From the NCBI RefSeq assembly GCF_002024165.1, contig NZ_MWQN01000002.1, forward strand, positions 868,001 to 932,000: DNA of 64,000 bases, in the 5' to 3' direction. This DNA is from Embleya scabrispora. Lineage in GTDB: Bacteria > Actinomycetota > Actinomycetes > Streptomycetales > Streptomycetaceae. A program made the translations under genes and the position numbers. The notes under the pieces are model-generated. The model worked only from the letters and a program-made list of their open reading frames with translations. It searched no databases and was not told the DNA's origin. Position 1 is the first letter of the stretch. Each line of letters opens with the position of its first letter. Positions 40,750-49,583 of this stretch are shown in pieces.

Positions 40750-42380
40750 GCGTCCTCCTCCGATCGCGGTCGGGGCACGGCGGCGGGCAGCCGGACGGTG
40801 AACACCGCGCCGCCGCCCGGGCCGCGGGCCACCTCCACGCTGCCCGCGTGCCGGGCCACCGTGGCACGGACCAGGGCCAGGCCGAGCCCGCGTCCCTGCG
40901 ACCCGTACGCCTCCTTGGTGCTCCAGCCGCGCTCGAACACCCGGGCGGTGAGCGGTTCGTCGATCCCGGGTCCGCTGTCCGCCACCCGAAGCAGCAACGC
41001 GCCCTCGGCGTCCGGGTCGACGCCCACCGTGACCTGCACCGTGCGCGGCGGCGGCGCGGACACCGCGGCGTCGATCGCGTTGTCGACCAGGTTGCCGAGC
41101 ACGGTGACCAGATCGCGCGGATCGAAGCGGGCGGCCAGCGCGTCCAACGGGTCGGCATCCGGGCCGTCGGTGCTCGGCCCACCCGTCACGGTCAACTGCA
41201 CCCCGCGCTCGGCGGCCTGTGCGTGCTTCCCGAACAGCAGTGCGGCCAGCGCCGGTTCGGACACCGCGTTGGTGAGTTCGTCGGCCAGATCCTGGGCGGC
41301 GGCCAGTTCCCCGGTGGCGAACCGGATCGCCTCCTCGCCGCGCCCCAGTTCGACCAGCGCGACGACCGTGTGCAGCCGGTTGCCCGCCTCGTGGGCGGAC
41401 GCCCGCAGCGCGTCGGCGAAGCCGCGTACCTGATCCAACTCGCCGACCAGCGCCCGAAGTTCGGTGTGGTCCCGGAAGGTGGCCACCATCCGCCCGTCGC
41501 GCCCGGTCGGACTGACGTTGACCGCGAGCGCACGGGTGCCGCACAGGTGGATCTGGTCCGCCACGGTGCGACCCGCGGCGAGGGTGGCGGCCAGCGACTC
41601 GTCCAGGTCGAGCGCGCCCACGTGCCGGCCCTCGAAGTCGGCCGGCAGCGCGAGCAGGCGGACCGCCTCGTCGTTGGCCAGCACCAGCCGACCCTCCGCG
41701 TCCACCACCGCCAGCCCCTCGCGCACCGCGTGCAACACCGCGTCGTGGTGCTCGTACACCCGCCGCAGCTCGACCGGCCCGAGACCGAGCGTCTGCCGGC
41801 GCAGCCGATGGTGCACCGCCATGCTCGCCGCGCAGGCCAGGGCCAGCGCGCCGGCCGCGACGGTGAGCACGAGCGGGATCTCCGCGCCGACCAGCGCGTC
41901 GACGCGGCGATTGGTCACGCCGACCGAGACCAGCGCCACCGGTCGCCCGTCGGGGCCGAGGACCGGGACCACCGCCCGCACCGACGGGCCCAGGGTGCCG
42001 GTGTACGTCTCCGTGGTGGTCCGCCCGTGCACGGCGCCGTCGATGTGGCCGAGGAAGGTCTTGCCGATCCGGGTCGGGTCCGGATGGGTGTACCGGATGC
42101 CCGCGACGCTCATCACCACCACGAAGTCGACCTTGTTCTCCCTGCGGACGGTCTCGGCCATCGGCTGGAGGCGGGCGGTCGGGTCCGCCGAGCCGGCCGC
42201 CTCGGCGAGACCGGGGGATCGGGCCAGGGTGCGCGCCACGTCGAGCGCGCGCTCCCGGGCGGTCTGCGCACCCGACCGATGCACGGCGTGCAGCGCCACG
42301 CCGGACCCGGCCGCGACGAGGAGCAGGACGAGGGCGAGCTGCCACAGCAGGACTTGCCGCGCGATGCTCTGGTTGGCCAT
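40746..42380 (-). CDS. CitA/DcuS-type sensor histidine kinase
   Basis: 544 residues. Helix 1 ('VLLWQLALVLLLVAAGSGVA') and helix 2 ('LVLTVAAGALALACAASMAV') flank an extracytoplasmic single-CACHE sensor ('VVVMSVAGIRYTHPDPTRIG'). A cytosolic PAS domain follows ('AVREGLAVVDAEGRLVLAND'). The phosphoacceptor His is in 'SAHEAGNRLHTVVALVELG', and the ATPase has 'VLGNLVDNAIDAA' and 'QGRGLGLALVR'. The sensor class binds citrate or C4-dicarboxylates directly. It overlaps the response regulator by 4 bp and is divergent from the DctA-type gene. Confidence 0.93.
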   Translation of the reverse strand: MANQSIARQVLLWQLALVLLLVAAGSGVALHAVHRSGAQTARERALDVARTLARSPGLAEAAGSADPTARLQPMAETVRRENKVDFVVVMSVAGIRYTHPDPTRIGKTFLGHIDGAVHGRTTTETYTGTLGPSVRAVVPVLGPDGRPVALVSVGVTNRRVDALVGAEIPLVLTVAAGALALACAASMAVHHRLRRQTLGLGPVELRRVYEHHDAVLHAVREGLAVVDAEGRLVLANDEAVRLLALPADFEGRHVGALDLDESLAATLAAGRTVADQIHLCGTRALAVNVSPTGRDGRMVATFRDHTELRALVGELDQVRGFADALRASAHEAGNRLHTVVALVELGRGEEAIRFATGELAAAQDLADELTNAVSEPALAALLFGKHAQAAERGVQLTVTGGPSTDGPDADPLDALAARFDPRDLVTVLGNLVDNAIDAAVSAPPPRTVQVTVGVDPDAEGALLLRVADSGPGIDEPLTARVFERGWSTKEAYGSQGRGLGLALVRATVARHAGSVEVARGPGGGAVFTVRLPAAVPRPRSEEDA

Positions 42381-42445
42381 GCCGGAGATTATCGACGGAC
42401 GTCCCGGGTCCGGGGCAAGACGTCCATTACCGAGGTTTCATCCAC

Positions 42446-42491
42446 TTCGGCGGCATTCGGCGGAATTCTCGCCATGCGCGTAATGCGCGTA
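42446..42491. promoter_or_regulatory. Two tandem direct repeats in the dicarboxylate-transporter promoter region
   Basis: TTCGGCGG at 42446-42453 and 42456-42463 (10-bp period), then ATGCGCGTA twice head to tail (42474-42482 and 42483-42491). They lie in the 268-bp divergent gap between the sensor kinase and the transporter, where a CitB/DcuR-type regulator would bind. Confidence 0.4.
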
Positions 42492-42648
42492 AGCCCCGGC
42501 CGGCGCCGCGACCGCGCCACGCTACGACGCGTATCGCGCCGACACGCCGATGAGTCCGATCAGTCCGACGAATCCGAGGGTCACAACCCCGACCGGGCGC
42601 GAACCCGACCGCCGGCGGCGCAACCCGTTCCCGACCCGGAGGCCCCCG

Positions 42649-44070
42649 ATGCCCCAGGCCACCCCGACCGACCACGACGCCGGCACGCCCGGCACGCCCC
42701 CGACCCCGCCGCCCGCGCGCCGCCCCTGGTACACCCTGCTCTACGTCTGGGTGCTCCTCGGCATCCTCGCCGGTGTCGGAGTCGGCGCCGCCTGGCCCGG
42801 TACCGGCGAGTCGCTGCGCCCGCTGGGCGACACGTTCGTCAACGCGATCAGGATGGTGATCACGCCGATCATCTTCGTCACCGTGGTCACCGGCATCGCG
42901 GGCGTGGACAGCCTGCGCGGCGCCGGCCGGATCGGCTGGAAGTCGCTCGTGTACTTCGAGGCGCTGACCACGATCGCGCTGCTCCTGGGGCTCGTGGTGA
43001 TGAACGTGCTGCGCCCCGGCGACGGCGTACACGCCGACGTGGGCTCGGTGAAGGTCTCCGCGACCGCGCAGGAGTACATCGACAAGGGAGAGGCGCAGTC
43101 CTGGTGGCACTTCCTCACCGACCTGGTGCCGAGCAGCGTGGTGGGTGCCTTCGCCGAGGGCGACGTGCTCCGGGTGCTCTTCTTCGCGGTCCTGTTCGGC
43201 GTCGCGATCAAGCTGGTCGGCCCGGCGGCGACGGGCGTGGCAGTCGGGGTGGAGAAGACCGGCCACGTGTTGTTCGCGGTGCTGCGCGTGGTGATGTACG
43301 CGGCGCCGGTGGGCGCGTTCGGCGCGATGGCGTTCACCGTCGGCAGGTATGGCCTCGACACGCTGACCAGCCTGGGCAAGCTGGTGGCGATCTTCTACGG
43401 CACCAGCCTGTTCTTCGTGGTGGTGGTGCTCGGCGCGGTGCTGGCGGCGATCCGGCTGAACATCCTGCGGCTGCTGCGCTATATGAAGGACGAGTTGCTG
43501 ATCGTGCTCGGCACCTCCTCCAGCGAGTCGGTGCTGCCGAGGGTGATCACCAAGATGGAGAACCTCGGCGTGCCGCGCCGGGTGGCCGGGTTGACGGTGC
43601 CCGGCGGCTACTCCTTCAACCTGGACGGGACCTGCATCTATCTGACCCTGGCCGCGCTCTACGTCGCCCAGGCGACCGACACACCGCTGTCCCTGGGGCA
43701 ACAACTGAGCCTGATCGCCGTGCTGTTGCTGACCTCCAAGGGCGCGGCGGGGGTGACCGGTTCGGGGTTCGTCGTGCTGGCCGCGACGCTGTCCACGGTC
43801 GGGCACGTTCCGGTGGCGGGGATCATGCTGGTGTTCGGCATCGACCGGTTCATGAGCGAGTGCCGGGCGTTGACCAACGTGTGCGGGAACAGCGTGGCCT
43901 CGCTGGTGGTGGCCTCGTGGGAGGGCGTATTGGATCGGGAGCGGGCCCGGATGGTGCTCGCGGGGGCCACCCCGATCGAGCCGACCACGCCACCGGAGCC
44001 GGCGTCGACACCGGAGCCGGCCGCGTCGCCCCCGGCCCTGGTGTCGACGACGAAGCCGACTCCGGCCTGA
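42649..44070 (+). CDS. C4-dicarboxylate:cation symporter (DctA type)
   Basis: 473-residue membrane transporter of the DAACS family with about eight helices plus re-entrant loops. Signatures: 'FVNAIRMVITPIIFVTVVTG', 'LIVLGTSSSESVLPRVITKM' (serine-rich hairpin loop), 'PGGYSFNLDGTCIYLTLAAL' and 'FMSECRALTNVCGNSVASLV', where DctA-like Arg replaces residues seen in glutamate carriers. It imports succinate, fumarate or malate with protons or sodium. The C-terminal 35 residues are a Pro/Thr/Ala tail. Start ATG 42649 has GGAGG 6 nt upstream; the frame is open to 42550. Divergent from the CitA/DcuS-type two-component genes that probably induce it. Confidence 0.93.
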   Translation: MPQATPTDHDAGTPGTPPTPPPARRPWYTLLYVWVLLGILAGVGVGAAWPGTGESLRPLGDTFVNAIRMVITPIIFVTVVTGIAGVDSLRGAGRIGWKSLVYFEALTTIALLLGLVVMNVLRPGDGVHADVGSVKVSATAQEYIDKGEAQSWWHFLTDLVPSSVVGAFAEGDVLRVLFFAVLFGVAIKLVGPAATGVAVGVEKTGHVLFAVLRVVMYAAPVGAFGAMAFTVGRYGLDTLTSLGKLVAIFYGTSLFFVVVVLGAVLAAIRLNILRLLRYMKDELLIVLGTSSSESVLPRVITKMENLGVPRRVAGLTVPGGYSFNLDGTCIYLTLAALYVAQATDTPLSLGQQLSLIAVLLLTSKGAAGVTGSGFVVLAATLSTVGHVPVAGIMLVFGIDRFMSECRALTNVCGNSVASLVVASWEGVLDRERARMVLAGATPIEPTTPPEPASTPEPAASPPALVSTTKPTPA

Positions 44071-44193
44071 GCGCCGGCGCCGCCGCACCGTGCGTCGTGG
44101 CGGTCGACCCCCGGGTTCCCCTCGGTGACGTGGTGCGACCCTAGACTGAGGTTCTTTCGCGGGACCCGGGCGCCGCGCGGCGGTGAGGACCCG

Positions 44194-44583
44194 ATGGCCG
44201 CGCACGTGGACGGGAGTACGACTGTGGCCTCAGCGGTCCACGACTTCGAGGACCCGCCGGCCGAGGTGCTGGCCGAGGCAGCCGCGGCCTTCGGATTGCT
44301 GGCCTCGCCCGCGCGCCTGCACATCGTGTGGGCGCTGGCCGCCGGCGAGAGCGATGTCACCGCGCTGGCCGAGCGGGTCGGCGGCGCGCTGCCCGCCGTC
44401 AGCCAGCACCTGGCCAAGCTCAAACTGGCCGGCCTGGTGCGCTCCCGGCGCGAGGGTCGGCGCGTGGTGTACCTGGTCGACCACCCGGACGTGGTGACCA
44501 TGGTGCGCTGGTTGATCGAGCGACTCGCCGAACGCACCGAGTCCGGGGCGGTGCCGGGACGGTCCCGTGGCCTGGGCGCCTGA
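44194..44583 (+). CDS. ArsR-family transcriptional regulator
   Basis: 129 residues from ATG 44194 (GAGG 6 nt upstream; frame open to 44125). Winged helix at about 25-105: '[20 protein letters not shown]', recognition helix '[20 protein letters not shown]', wing '[16 protein letters not shown]'. No CxC metal motif is present in the DNA-binding helix; His and Asp in '[19 protein letters not shown]' could form a C-terminal metal site as in CzrA/NmtR-type sensors. Its last 17 bp overlap the P-type ATPase gene, so it is probably the metal- or stress-responsive repressor of that pump. Confidence 0.9.
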   Translation: MAAHVDGSTTVASAVHDFEDPPAEVLAEAAAAFGLLASPARLHIVWALAAGESDVTALAERVGGALPAVSQHLAKLKLAGLVRSRREGRRVVYLVDHPDVVTMVRWLIERLAERTESGAVPGRSRGLGA

Positions 44584-47449
44584 GACCGTACCCGGATCCG
44601 GCACGGCGGGCCCGTCCGCCGACCTCGGCGACCGGGTCGGCGGGGTACCCGGCCCCCGGCGGCGTGAGGTCACCGCACCGGAGCTTGCCCGGGCCGCCGC
44701 CGACGCGCCCACGCTGGAGGTGCTGCGCCTGCTCGGCAGCGGCCCGCGCGGGTTGACCGAGGCGCAGGCCGACGCCCGACTGGTCCGGTACGGCGAGAAC
44801 ACCGTCGCCGGCCGACGTCCCCCCGGTCCGCTCCGCCGCTTCGCCCGCAGCGCCCGCGACCCGTTCACCGCCGTCCTGCTCGGCCTCGGCCTGGTGTCCG
44901 CCGCCGTCACCGCCTGGACCACGGCCTGCGTGATCGTCGTCCTGGTGGTGGTCAGTTGTGTCCTGCGCGTGACCGGTGAGCACCGGGCGGAGCGGGCCAC
45001 CGCCGCACTGCGCGAACTCGTCGCCGGCACCGCGACCGTTCGCCGCCGGGAACATCCGGGCGGGCCGGCACGCGCGGACCCGGCGCCGCGCGAGGTGCCG
45101 GTGGAGCAGTTGGTCCCGGGCGACGTGATCCGGCTCGGTCCCGGCGACCTGGTCCCGGCCGATCTGCGGCTGCTGCGCGCGAGCGGCCTGACGGTGTATC
45201 AGTCGGCACTCACCGGGGCCTCCGCGCCGGTGGCCAAACATCCGGTGGACGTGCCGCGGGGCGGGCCCGGCGCCGACGAGCCGTTCGAGCGGCCCCACCT
45301 GTGTTTCCAGGGCGGCAGCGTGGCGGCCGGCAGCGGCACCGCGGTGGTCTACGCGACGGGCGCCGACACCCGATTCGCCGGCACCCGCGTTCCCCGGGCC
45401 GGCGGCACCCGAGTCGGTGTCACCCGAGCCCGCGTTCCCCGAGTCGGTGTCACCCGCACCCGACTCGCCCCGCCCCGCCGGGAGACCGCGTTCGACCGGT
45501 CGGTGCACGGGATTTCCTGGACGCTGATCCGCTTCATGCTGGTCACACCGGCGCTCGTACTGCTCGTCGACGCGGTGGTGCGCGGGCGGGGCCTGGCGAC
45601 GCTGCCGTTCGCGGTGGCCGTGGCGGTCGGGCTGACCCCCGAGATGTTGCCGGTGATCGTGACCACCACACTCGCCCGCGGCTCGCGTCTGCTCGCCCGC
45701 GAGCACGAGGTGATCGTCAAGCGGCTGCCCGCGCTGCACGACCTCGGCGCGATGGACGTGCTGTGTACCGACAAGACCGGCACCCTCACCCGGGACCGGC
45801 CGATGGTGGACTGCCACGTCGACCCGGCCGGCCGGGTCGACCCCGACGTGTTGCACTGGGCCGCGCTGAACAGCTGGTGGACGCTGCAATTGGCCGATCC
45901 GCCGGTGCCGGACGCGCTGGACGAGGCGGTCCTGACCGGGTACGAGGAGGCCGGCGCGCGGGAGGCGGAGGCCGCCGAGCGCGGGCCGGACGCGCCGTGG
46001 ACCGGGCTCGTCGCGTTGCCGGACCACCCGACCGTTCCGGACCACCCCGCCGACCACGACGGCCTCGCCGCGTCACCGTTCGACCCCGTCCGCCGCACCT
46101 CGTGTGCGGTGGTCCGGCGCCCGGGACGTCCGGGCCCGCTGATCGTGGTGGTCAAGGGCGCGGTGGACGACGTACTCGACCGCTGCGCGCGGGTCCGGCT
46201 CGACGGCCGGGACCGGCCCCTGGACGCCGCCGGCCGAGCGGCCGCGGAGCGCTCGGCCGCGGATCTGGCCGCCGACGGCCTGCGACTGCTCGCGGTCGCG
46301 CTGGCCGAGCGGCCCGCCGACACCGACCCCGAGGCCGCCCTCGACGCGAGCGCCCTGACGCTGATCGGCTTCGTCGGCCTGCGCGACGCGCTCGCCGACA
46401 CCGCCGCCGACGCGCTCGCGGTCCTTGCCGATCGCGGCGTCGCGGTCAAGGTGCTCACGGGCGACCTGCCCGGCACCGCCGCCCGGGTCTGCCGCGACCT
46501 GGGCCTGCACCCCGGCGAGGTGGTCACCGCCGAGCGGATCGACGCGCTCGACGACGCCGAACTGGGCCGGCTCGCCGCCGCGCACACCGTGTTCGCCCGC
46601 TGTACGCCCGCGCACAAGGCCCGCATCGTCGGCGCGCTGCGGGCCGCCGGCCACACCACCGGATTCCTCGGCGACGGCGTCAACGACCTGCCCGCGCTGC
46701 ACGCCTGCGACGTGGGAATCTGCCCCCGGGACGCGGTCGACGTGACGCGCGAGGCGGCAGACGTGGTGCTGGTGTCCAAGGACCTCGGCGCCATCGACGA
46801 GGCGATCGTGGCCGGTCGGCGCGGCACCGGCACGATCGCCGGCTATCTGCGGATCACCCTGTCCTGCAACCTCGGCAACGTGATCGCCATGCTGATGGCC
46901 GGACTGCTGCTGCCGTTCCTGCCGATGCTCCCCGCGCAGGTCCTTGTGCAGAACCTGTGCTTCGACGCCGCCCAGGCCGCGTTTGTGTTCGACCGCCCGG
47001 CCGCCGCCACGCTGCGCCGCCCCGGCGCGCTGCACCCGCGCGACCTGCTGCGCTTCATCGCCGGCTTCGGCCTGCTCAACGCGGTCGCCGACCTCGCCAC
47101 CTTCACCGTTCTGGTGCTGATGGTGCGGCACGGCGGCGAGGTGGACCAGGAGGCGTTCCACGCGGGCTGGTTCACCGAGAACCTGCTCACCCAGGCCCTG
47201 GTGATCCTGCTCCTGTGCACCGGACGCGGCGTCGCCGTGCGCCGGGCGTCGAGGCCGATCCTGATCGCCTCCGCCGGACTGGCCGTGATCGGCGTGTTGT
47301 TGCCGCTGACCCCGGTGGCCCCGGCACTGGGCATGGCATCGCTGCCGATCGGCTACTACCCGGTGCTCGCCGGAGTGCTCGCGCTGTACGCGGGGGCGTT
47401 GACGCCGGTGCGCCGGTGCTACGACCGGCGGCGGGCGGAGCGCGGCTGA
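44567..47449 (+). CDS. P-type ATPase of the MgtA (P3B) type with an altered TGE motif
   Basis: 960 residues. The phosphorylation site 'LCTDKTGTLTRD' (Asp402) and hinge motif 'FLGDGVNDLPALH' are intact, and the membrane motif 'VGLTPEMLPVIVTTTLARG' is that of Mg2+ importers of the MgtA/MgtB group. The actuator motif, normally TGES, reads 'LTGASAPVAKH' (codon GCC at 45218-45220), so the dephosphorylating Glu is Ala. An insertion rich in TRV/GVTR repeats (about 271-300) replaces the linker before 'DRSVHGISWTLIRFML'. GTG 44567 overlaps the ArsR gene. It might be a slow or regulatory pump. Transported ion not proven. Confidence 0.88.
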   Translation: MAWAPETVPGSGTAGPSADLGDRVGGVPGPRRREVTAPELARAAADAPTLEVLRLLGSGPRGLTEAQADARLVRYGENTVAGRRPPGPLRRFARSARDPFTAVLLGLGLVSAAVTAWTTACVIVVLVVVSCVLRVTGEHRAERATAALRELVAGTATVRRREHPGGPARADPAPREVPVEQLVPGDVIRLGPGDLVPADLRLLRASGLTVYQSALTGASAPVAKHPVDVPRGGPGADEPFERPHLCFQGGSVAAGSGTAVVYATGADTRFAGTRVPRAGGTRVGVTRARVPRVGVTRTRLAPPRRETAFDRSVHGISWTLIRFMLVTPALVLLVDAVVRGRGLATLPFAVAVAVGLTPEMLPVIVTTTLARGSRLLAREHEVIVKRLPALHDLGAMDVLCTDKTGTLTRDRPMVDCHVDPAGRVDPDVLHWAALNSWWTLQLADPPVPDALDEAVLTGYEEAGAREAEAAERGPDAPWTGLVALPDHPTVPDHPADHDGLAASPFDPVRRTSCAVVRRPGRPGPLIVVVKGAVDDVLDRCARVRLDGRDRPLDAAGRAAAERSAADLAADGLRLLAVALAERPADTDPEAALDASALTLIGFVGLRDALADTAADALAVLADRGVAVKVLTGDLPGTAARVCRDLGLHPGEVVTAERIDALDDAELGRLAAAHTVFARCTPAHKARIVGALRAAGHTTGFLGDGVNDLPALHACDVGICPRDAVDVTREAADVVLVSKDLGAIDEAIVAGRRGTGTIAGYLRITLSCNLGNVIAMLMAGLLLPFLPMLPAQVLVQNLCFDAAQAAFVFDRPAAATLRRPGALHPRDLLRFIAGFGLLNAVADLATFTVLVLMVRHGGEVDQEAFHAGWFTENLLTQALVILLLCTGRGVAVRRASRPILIASAGLAVIGVLLPLTPVAPALGMASLPIGYYPVLAGVLALYAGALTPVRRCYDRRRAERG

Positions 47450-47468
47450 CTCTCGACGATACGGAAGT

Positions 47469-47498
47469 TTTACACTTGCGCAAGCTGGCAAGTATGGT
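47469..47498 (+). promoter_or_regulatory. Promoter with an embedded operator for the TatA-like gene
   Basis: TTTACA (47469-47474), 18-bp spacer, TATGGT (47493-47498). The spacer holds two dyads: CTTGCGCAAG (47475-47484) and ACTTGC-N8-GCAAGT (47474-47493). A repressor bound here would block RNA polymerase. The gene start lies about 70 bp downstream. Confidence 0.6.
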
Positions 47499-47565
47499 GT
47501 CCGCATCGGGCCACCCGACGTCGGGCGCGGCGGCGGGTCCGCGACGTGGAAGTAGGCGAGTGGCG

Positions 47566-47832
47566 ATGTTGCGCAACGGGTTGGAGCCCGGACACCTGCT
47601 GGTCCTGGCGATCGTGGTGATCGTGCTCTTCGGCTCCCGGAAACTGCCGGACACCGCACGGGCGTTGGGCCGGTCCATGCGCATCCTCAAGAGCGAGACA
47701 AAGGCGATGCGCGAGGACGACACGGCACAGACGGCGCCGACGTCGGCCCGCGCGGTACGAAGCGCACCCGGCGCCGCCGACACGGCCCGCGCGACTCCCG
47801 AGCGCGAGCCGGCCAACCCGAACGTACGCTGA
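47566..47832 (+). CDS. TatA/TatE-like twin-arginine translocase subunit
   Basis: 88 residues. One N-terminal membrane helix ('GHLLVLAIVVIVLFGSRKLP') followed at once by the amphipathic helix 'DTARALGRSMRILKSETKAM', the TatA/B/E signature FGxxxLP-x-ARxLG. The C-terminus is a polar Thr/Ala/Pro tail. TatA subunits form the pore for folded Tat substrates. No tatB or tatC is nearby, so this is an accessory copy that would work with components encoded elsewhere. Start ATG 47566; GTG 47560 is possible. It has its own promoter with a palindromic operator, so its expression is probably conditional. Confidence 0.88.
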   Translation: MLRNGLEPGHLLVLAIVVIVLFGSRKLPDTARALGRSMRILKSETKAMREDDTAQTAPTSARAVRSAPGAADTARATPEREPANPNVR

Positions 47833-47874
47833 GGGCGCCGACTCCCACGTCCGAGCGGCGGCGGACACCCGGAC

Positions 47875-47912
47875 GCCACCCGTGCCGCGTCGCACGACAC
47901 CGCACGGGTGGC
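47875..47912. terminator. Bidirectional hairpin between the TatA-like and hydrolase genes
   Basis: GCCACCCGTGC ... GCACGGGTGGC, a perfect 11-bp inverted repeat with a 16-nt loop, midway between two convergent genes. Likely a terminator serving both strands. Confidence 0.65.
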
Positions 47913-47941
47913 CGGTGCCGCGGAGGGCGTCGACCCGCCCG

Positions 47942-49321
47942 CTACAGCGAGCAGGTGTTGACGACGTCCGTACCCGCAGCCGGCTTCGGCACGGTCCGAC
48001 TCGGCGGCGGGGGCGTGCCCCGCGTGGTCCAGGCGGACAAGGCGTCGAAGGCGGTCGCGAAGCACGGTGCCATCGGGCGGACCAGGTCCTCGTGCCCCCG
48101 GTACAGACCGTCGGCGTGGGTGCCGTCGGTGACCCGGTAGTAGCGATGCATCCGGCCACGCCCGGAATCGTCGATCATCCTCGTGTAGACGTCCCCGCTG
48201 CGGGTGATCGGCAACAGCGCGTCCAACGTGCCCTGAAGGGTGATCAGCGGGCGCTTGACGTTCCCGGTCAGGGACAGTCGGGCCACCGTCCTGTGCACGG
48301 AGGCGGGGCGGTCGGCATAGACGTAGTCGGTGTCGCAACCCTTGATGGTGTTCGCCGGGCAGAACGGCGTGCCGGCCTCCTTGGGGCCGTCGTAGCCGGG
48401 GTCGATCTCCTCGCGCATCGTGCGCTGGAGCGAGTCCCACAGGTTCTGGTAGTGGAACTCCCAGGTCGACTCGGAACCCTTCGGATAGCCCGCGGCCAGC
48501 ATTTCCTCGTAGGCGCCCGGCACGTGGTCGCGGTAGCGGGGGTAGGCGCGCAGCGCCGCCGGCGCGGTGTCCAGGACGTTGGGCGAGTCGGGCGTGAGCA
48601 ACAGGCCGTGCAACTCCACGCCGCCGGTGAACAGGCCCGGATTGTTTTCCAGTTGCCAGCGGACCAGATAGCCGCCCGCCGAGGCGCCGGCCATGTACGT
48701 GGTGGTGGGCCGCCTTCCGTAGTGCCGCGCGGCGACCTTCTCGGCGGCCACCGTCAACTCGGCCACCCGCTCGTGCCATTCCGCGATGGCGTCGCCGGGG
48801 CGGACGCCGTCCTGGTAGATCTTCGAACCGGTGTTGCCCTTGTCGGTGGCCGCGTAGGCGAAGCCCCGCGCGAGCGCCCGGTCGGAGATCATCGGGTCGT
48901 TGGCGTACTGCCTGCGCAGGCCGGGCGGGCCGGCCACGACCAGTCCGCCGTTCCACTTCTCCGGCAGCCGGATGACGAACTGGCTGTCGTGGTTCCAGTT
49001 GTGGTTGGTGTTGGAGGTGGAGGTGTCGGGAAAGTAGCCGTCGAGTTGCACCCCCTTGACGGCGGATGGGGCGACCGTGCCGGGCGCCTCTAGGCCGAGC
49101 CAGTCGATCGGTTCGGTGTGTCCGGTCAGCTTGGTGCCGGTCGTGGTCAGGTCGGCCAGACAGGCGCCGATGACGTGTTCCGCGCCGGGCACGCGTGCCG
49201 TACAGGACGACCGGGCGGGCCGGTCCGACCCGGGTGCCGCGCTCGCCGCGGTCGAGCCGAGCGTGGCGGCCAACAGCAGCGCGGCGCCGACGGCCAGTGG
49301 ACGGATGGTGTGCAGCAGCAA
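47942..49321 (-). CDS. Secreted alpha/beta hydrolase (tannase/3-hydroxybutyrate-oligomer-hydrolase-like)
   Basis: About 459 residues. A Sec signal peptide ('IRPLAVGAALLLAATLGSTA', cleaved after 'SAA') precedes a Cys-rich extracellular enzyme. Nucleophile Ser is in 'TYMAGASAGGYLVRW' (GxSxG), the Asp probably in 'LQGTLDALLPIT', the His in 'VTDGTHADGLYRG'. It resembles large secreted esterases of the tannase/feruloyl esterase and 3HB-oligomer hydrolase groups; substrate uncertain. No ATG or GTG fits the signal peptide; TTG 49321, with AAAGGCAG upstream, does. The frame is open to ATG 49423, which would add 34 non-signal residues. Convergent with the TatA-like gene; its signal lacks the RR motif, so it is not an obvious Tat substrate. 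Confidence 0.8.
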   Translation of the reverse strand: MLLHTIRPLAVGAALLLAATLGSTAASAAPGSDRPARSSCTARVPGAEHVIGACLADLTTTGTKLTGHTEPIDWLGLEAPGTVAPSAVKGVQLDGYFPDTSTSNTNHNWNHDSQFVIRLPEKWNGGLVVAGPPGLRRQYANDPMISDRALARGFAYAATDKGNTGSKIYQDGVRPGDAIAEWHERVAELTVAAEKVAARHYGRRPTTTYMAGASAGGYLVRWQLENNPGLFTGGVELHGLLLTPDSPNVLDTAPAALRAYPRYRDHVPGAYEEMLAAGYPKGSESTWEFHYQNLWDSLQRTMREEIDPGYDGPKEAGTPFCPANTIKGCDTDYVYADRPASVHRTVARLSLTGNVKRPLITLQGTLDALLPITRSGDVYTRMIDDSGRGRMHRYYRVTDGTHADGLYRGHEDLVRPMAPCFATAFDALSAWTTRGTPPPPSRTVPKPAAGTDVVNTCSL

Positions 49322-49583
49322 GGGACTGCCTTTCGTGGGGTGGAGGGGACGCCGGATCCGGCACCGCCGGGATCGCAGGGATCCGGCATCGCCGAGACTA
49401 GGAACGGCGGAGCGCCTCGGCACAGATGCCGAGTGGCCGGTTACCGGGTGGCCCGCCTACGCCGCGCACGGCCGAACGGCACATGACCTTCGGCCAAGGT
49501 CGGCCTCCGGACCCGCCACGCCCCCTGCGCCCGCCCACCTGCGGGTATCGTTCGCCGCACCGCTCTCGGACAGGAGGTACCGG

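Noticed and set aside
47942-49423. ATG 49423 as start of the secreted hydrolase
   Set aside because: It would place 34 Arg/Pro-rich residues before the signal peptide; TTG 49321 with AAAGGCAG upstream fits better, although a TTG start needs confirmation.
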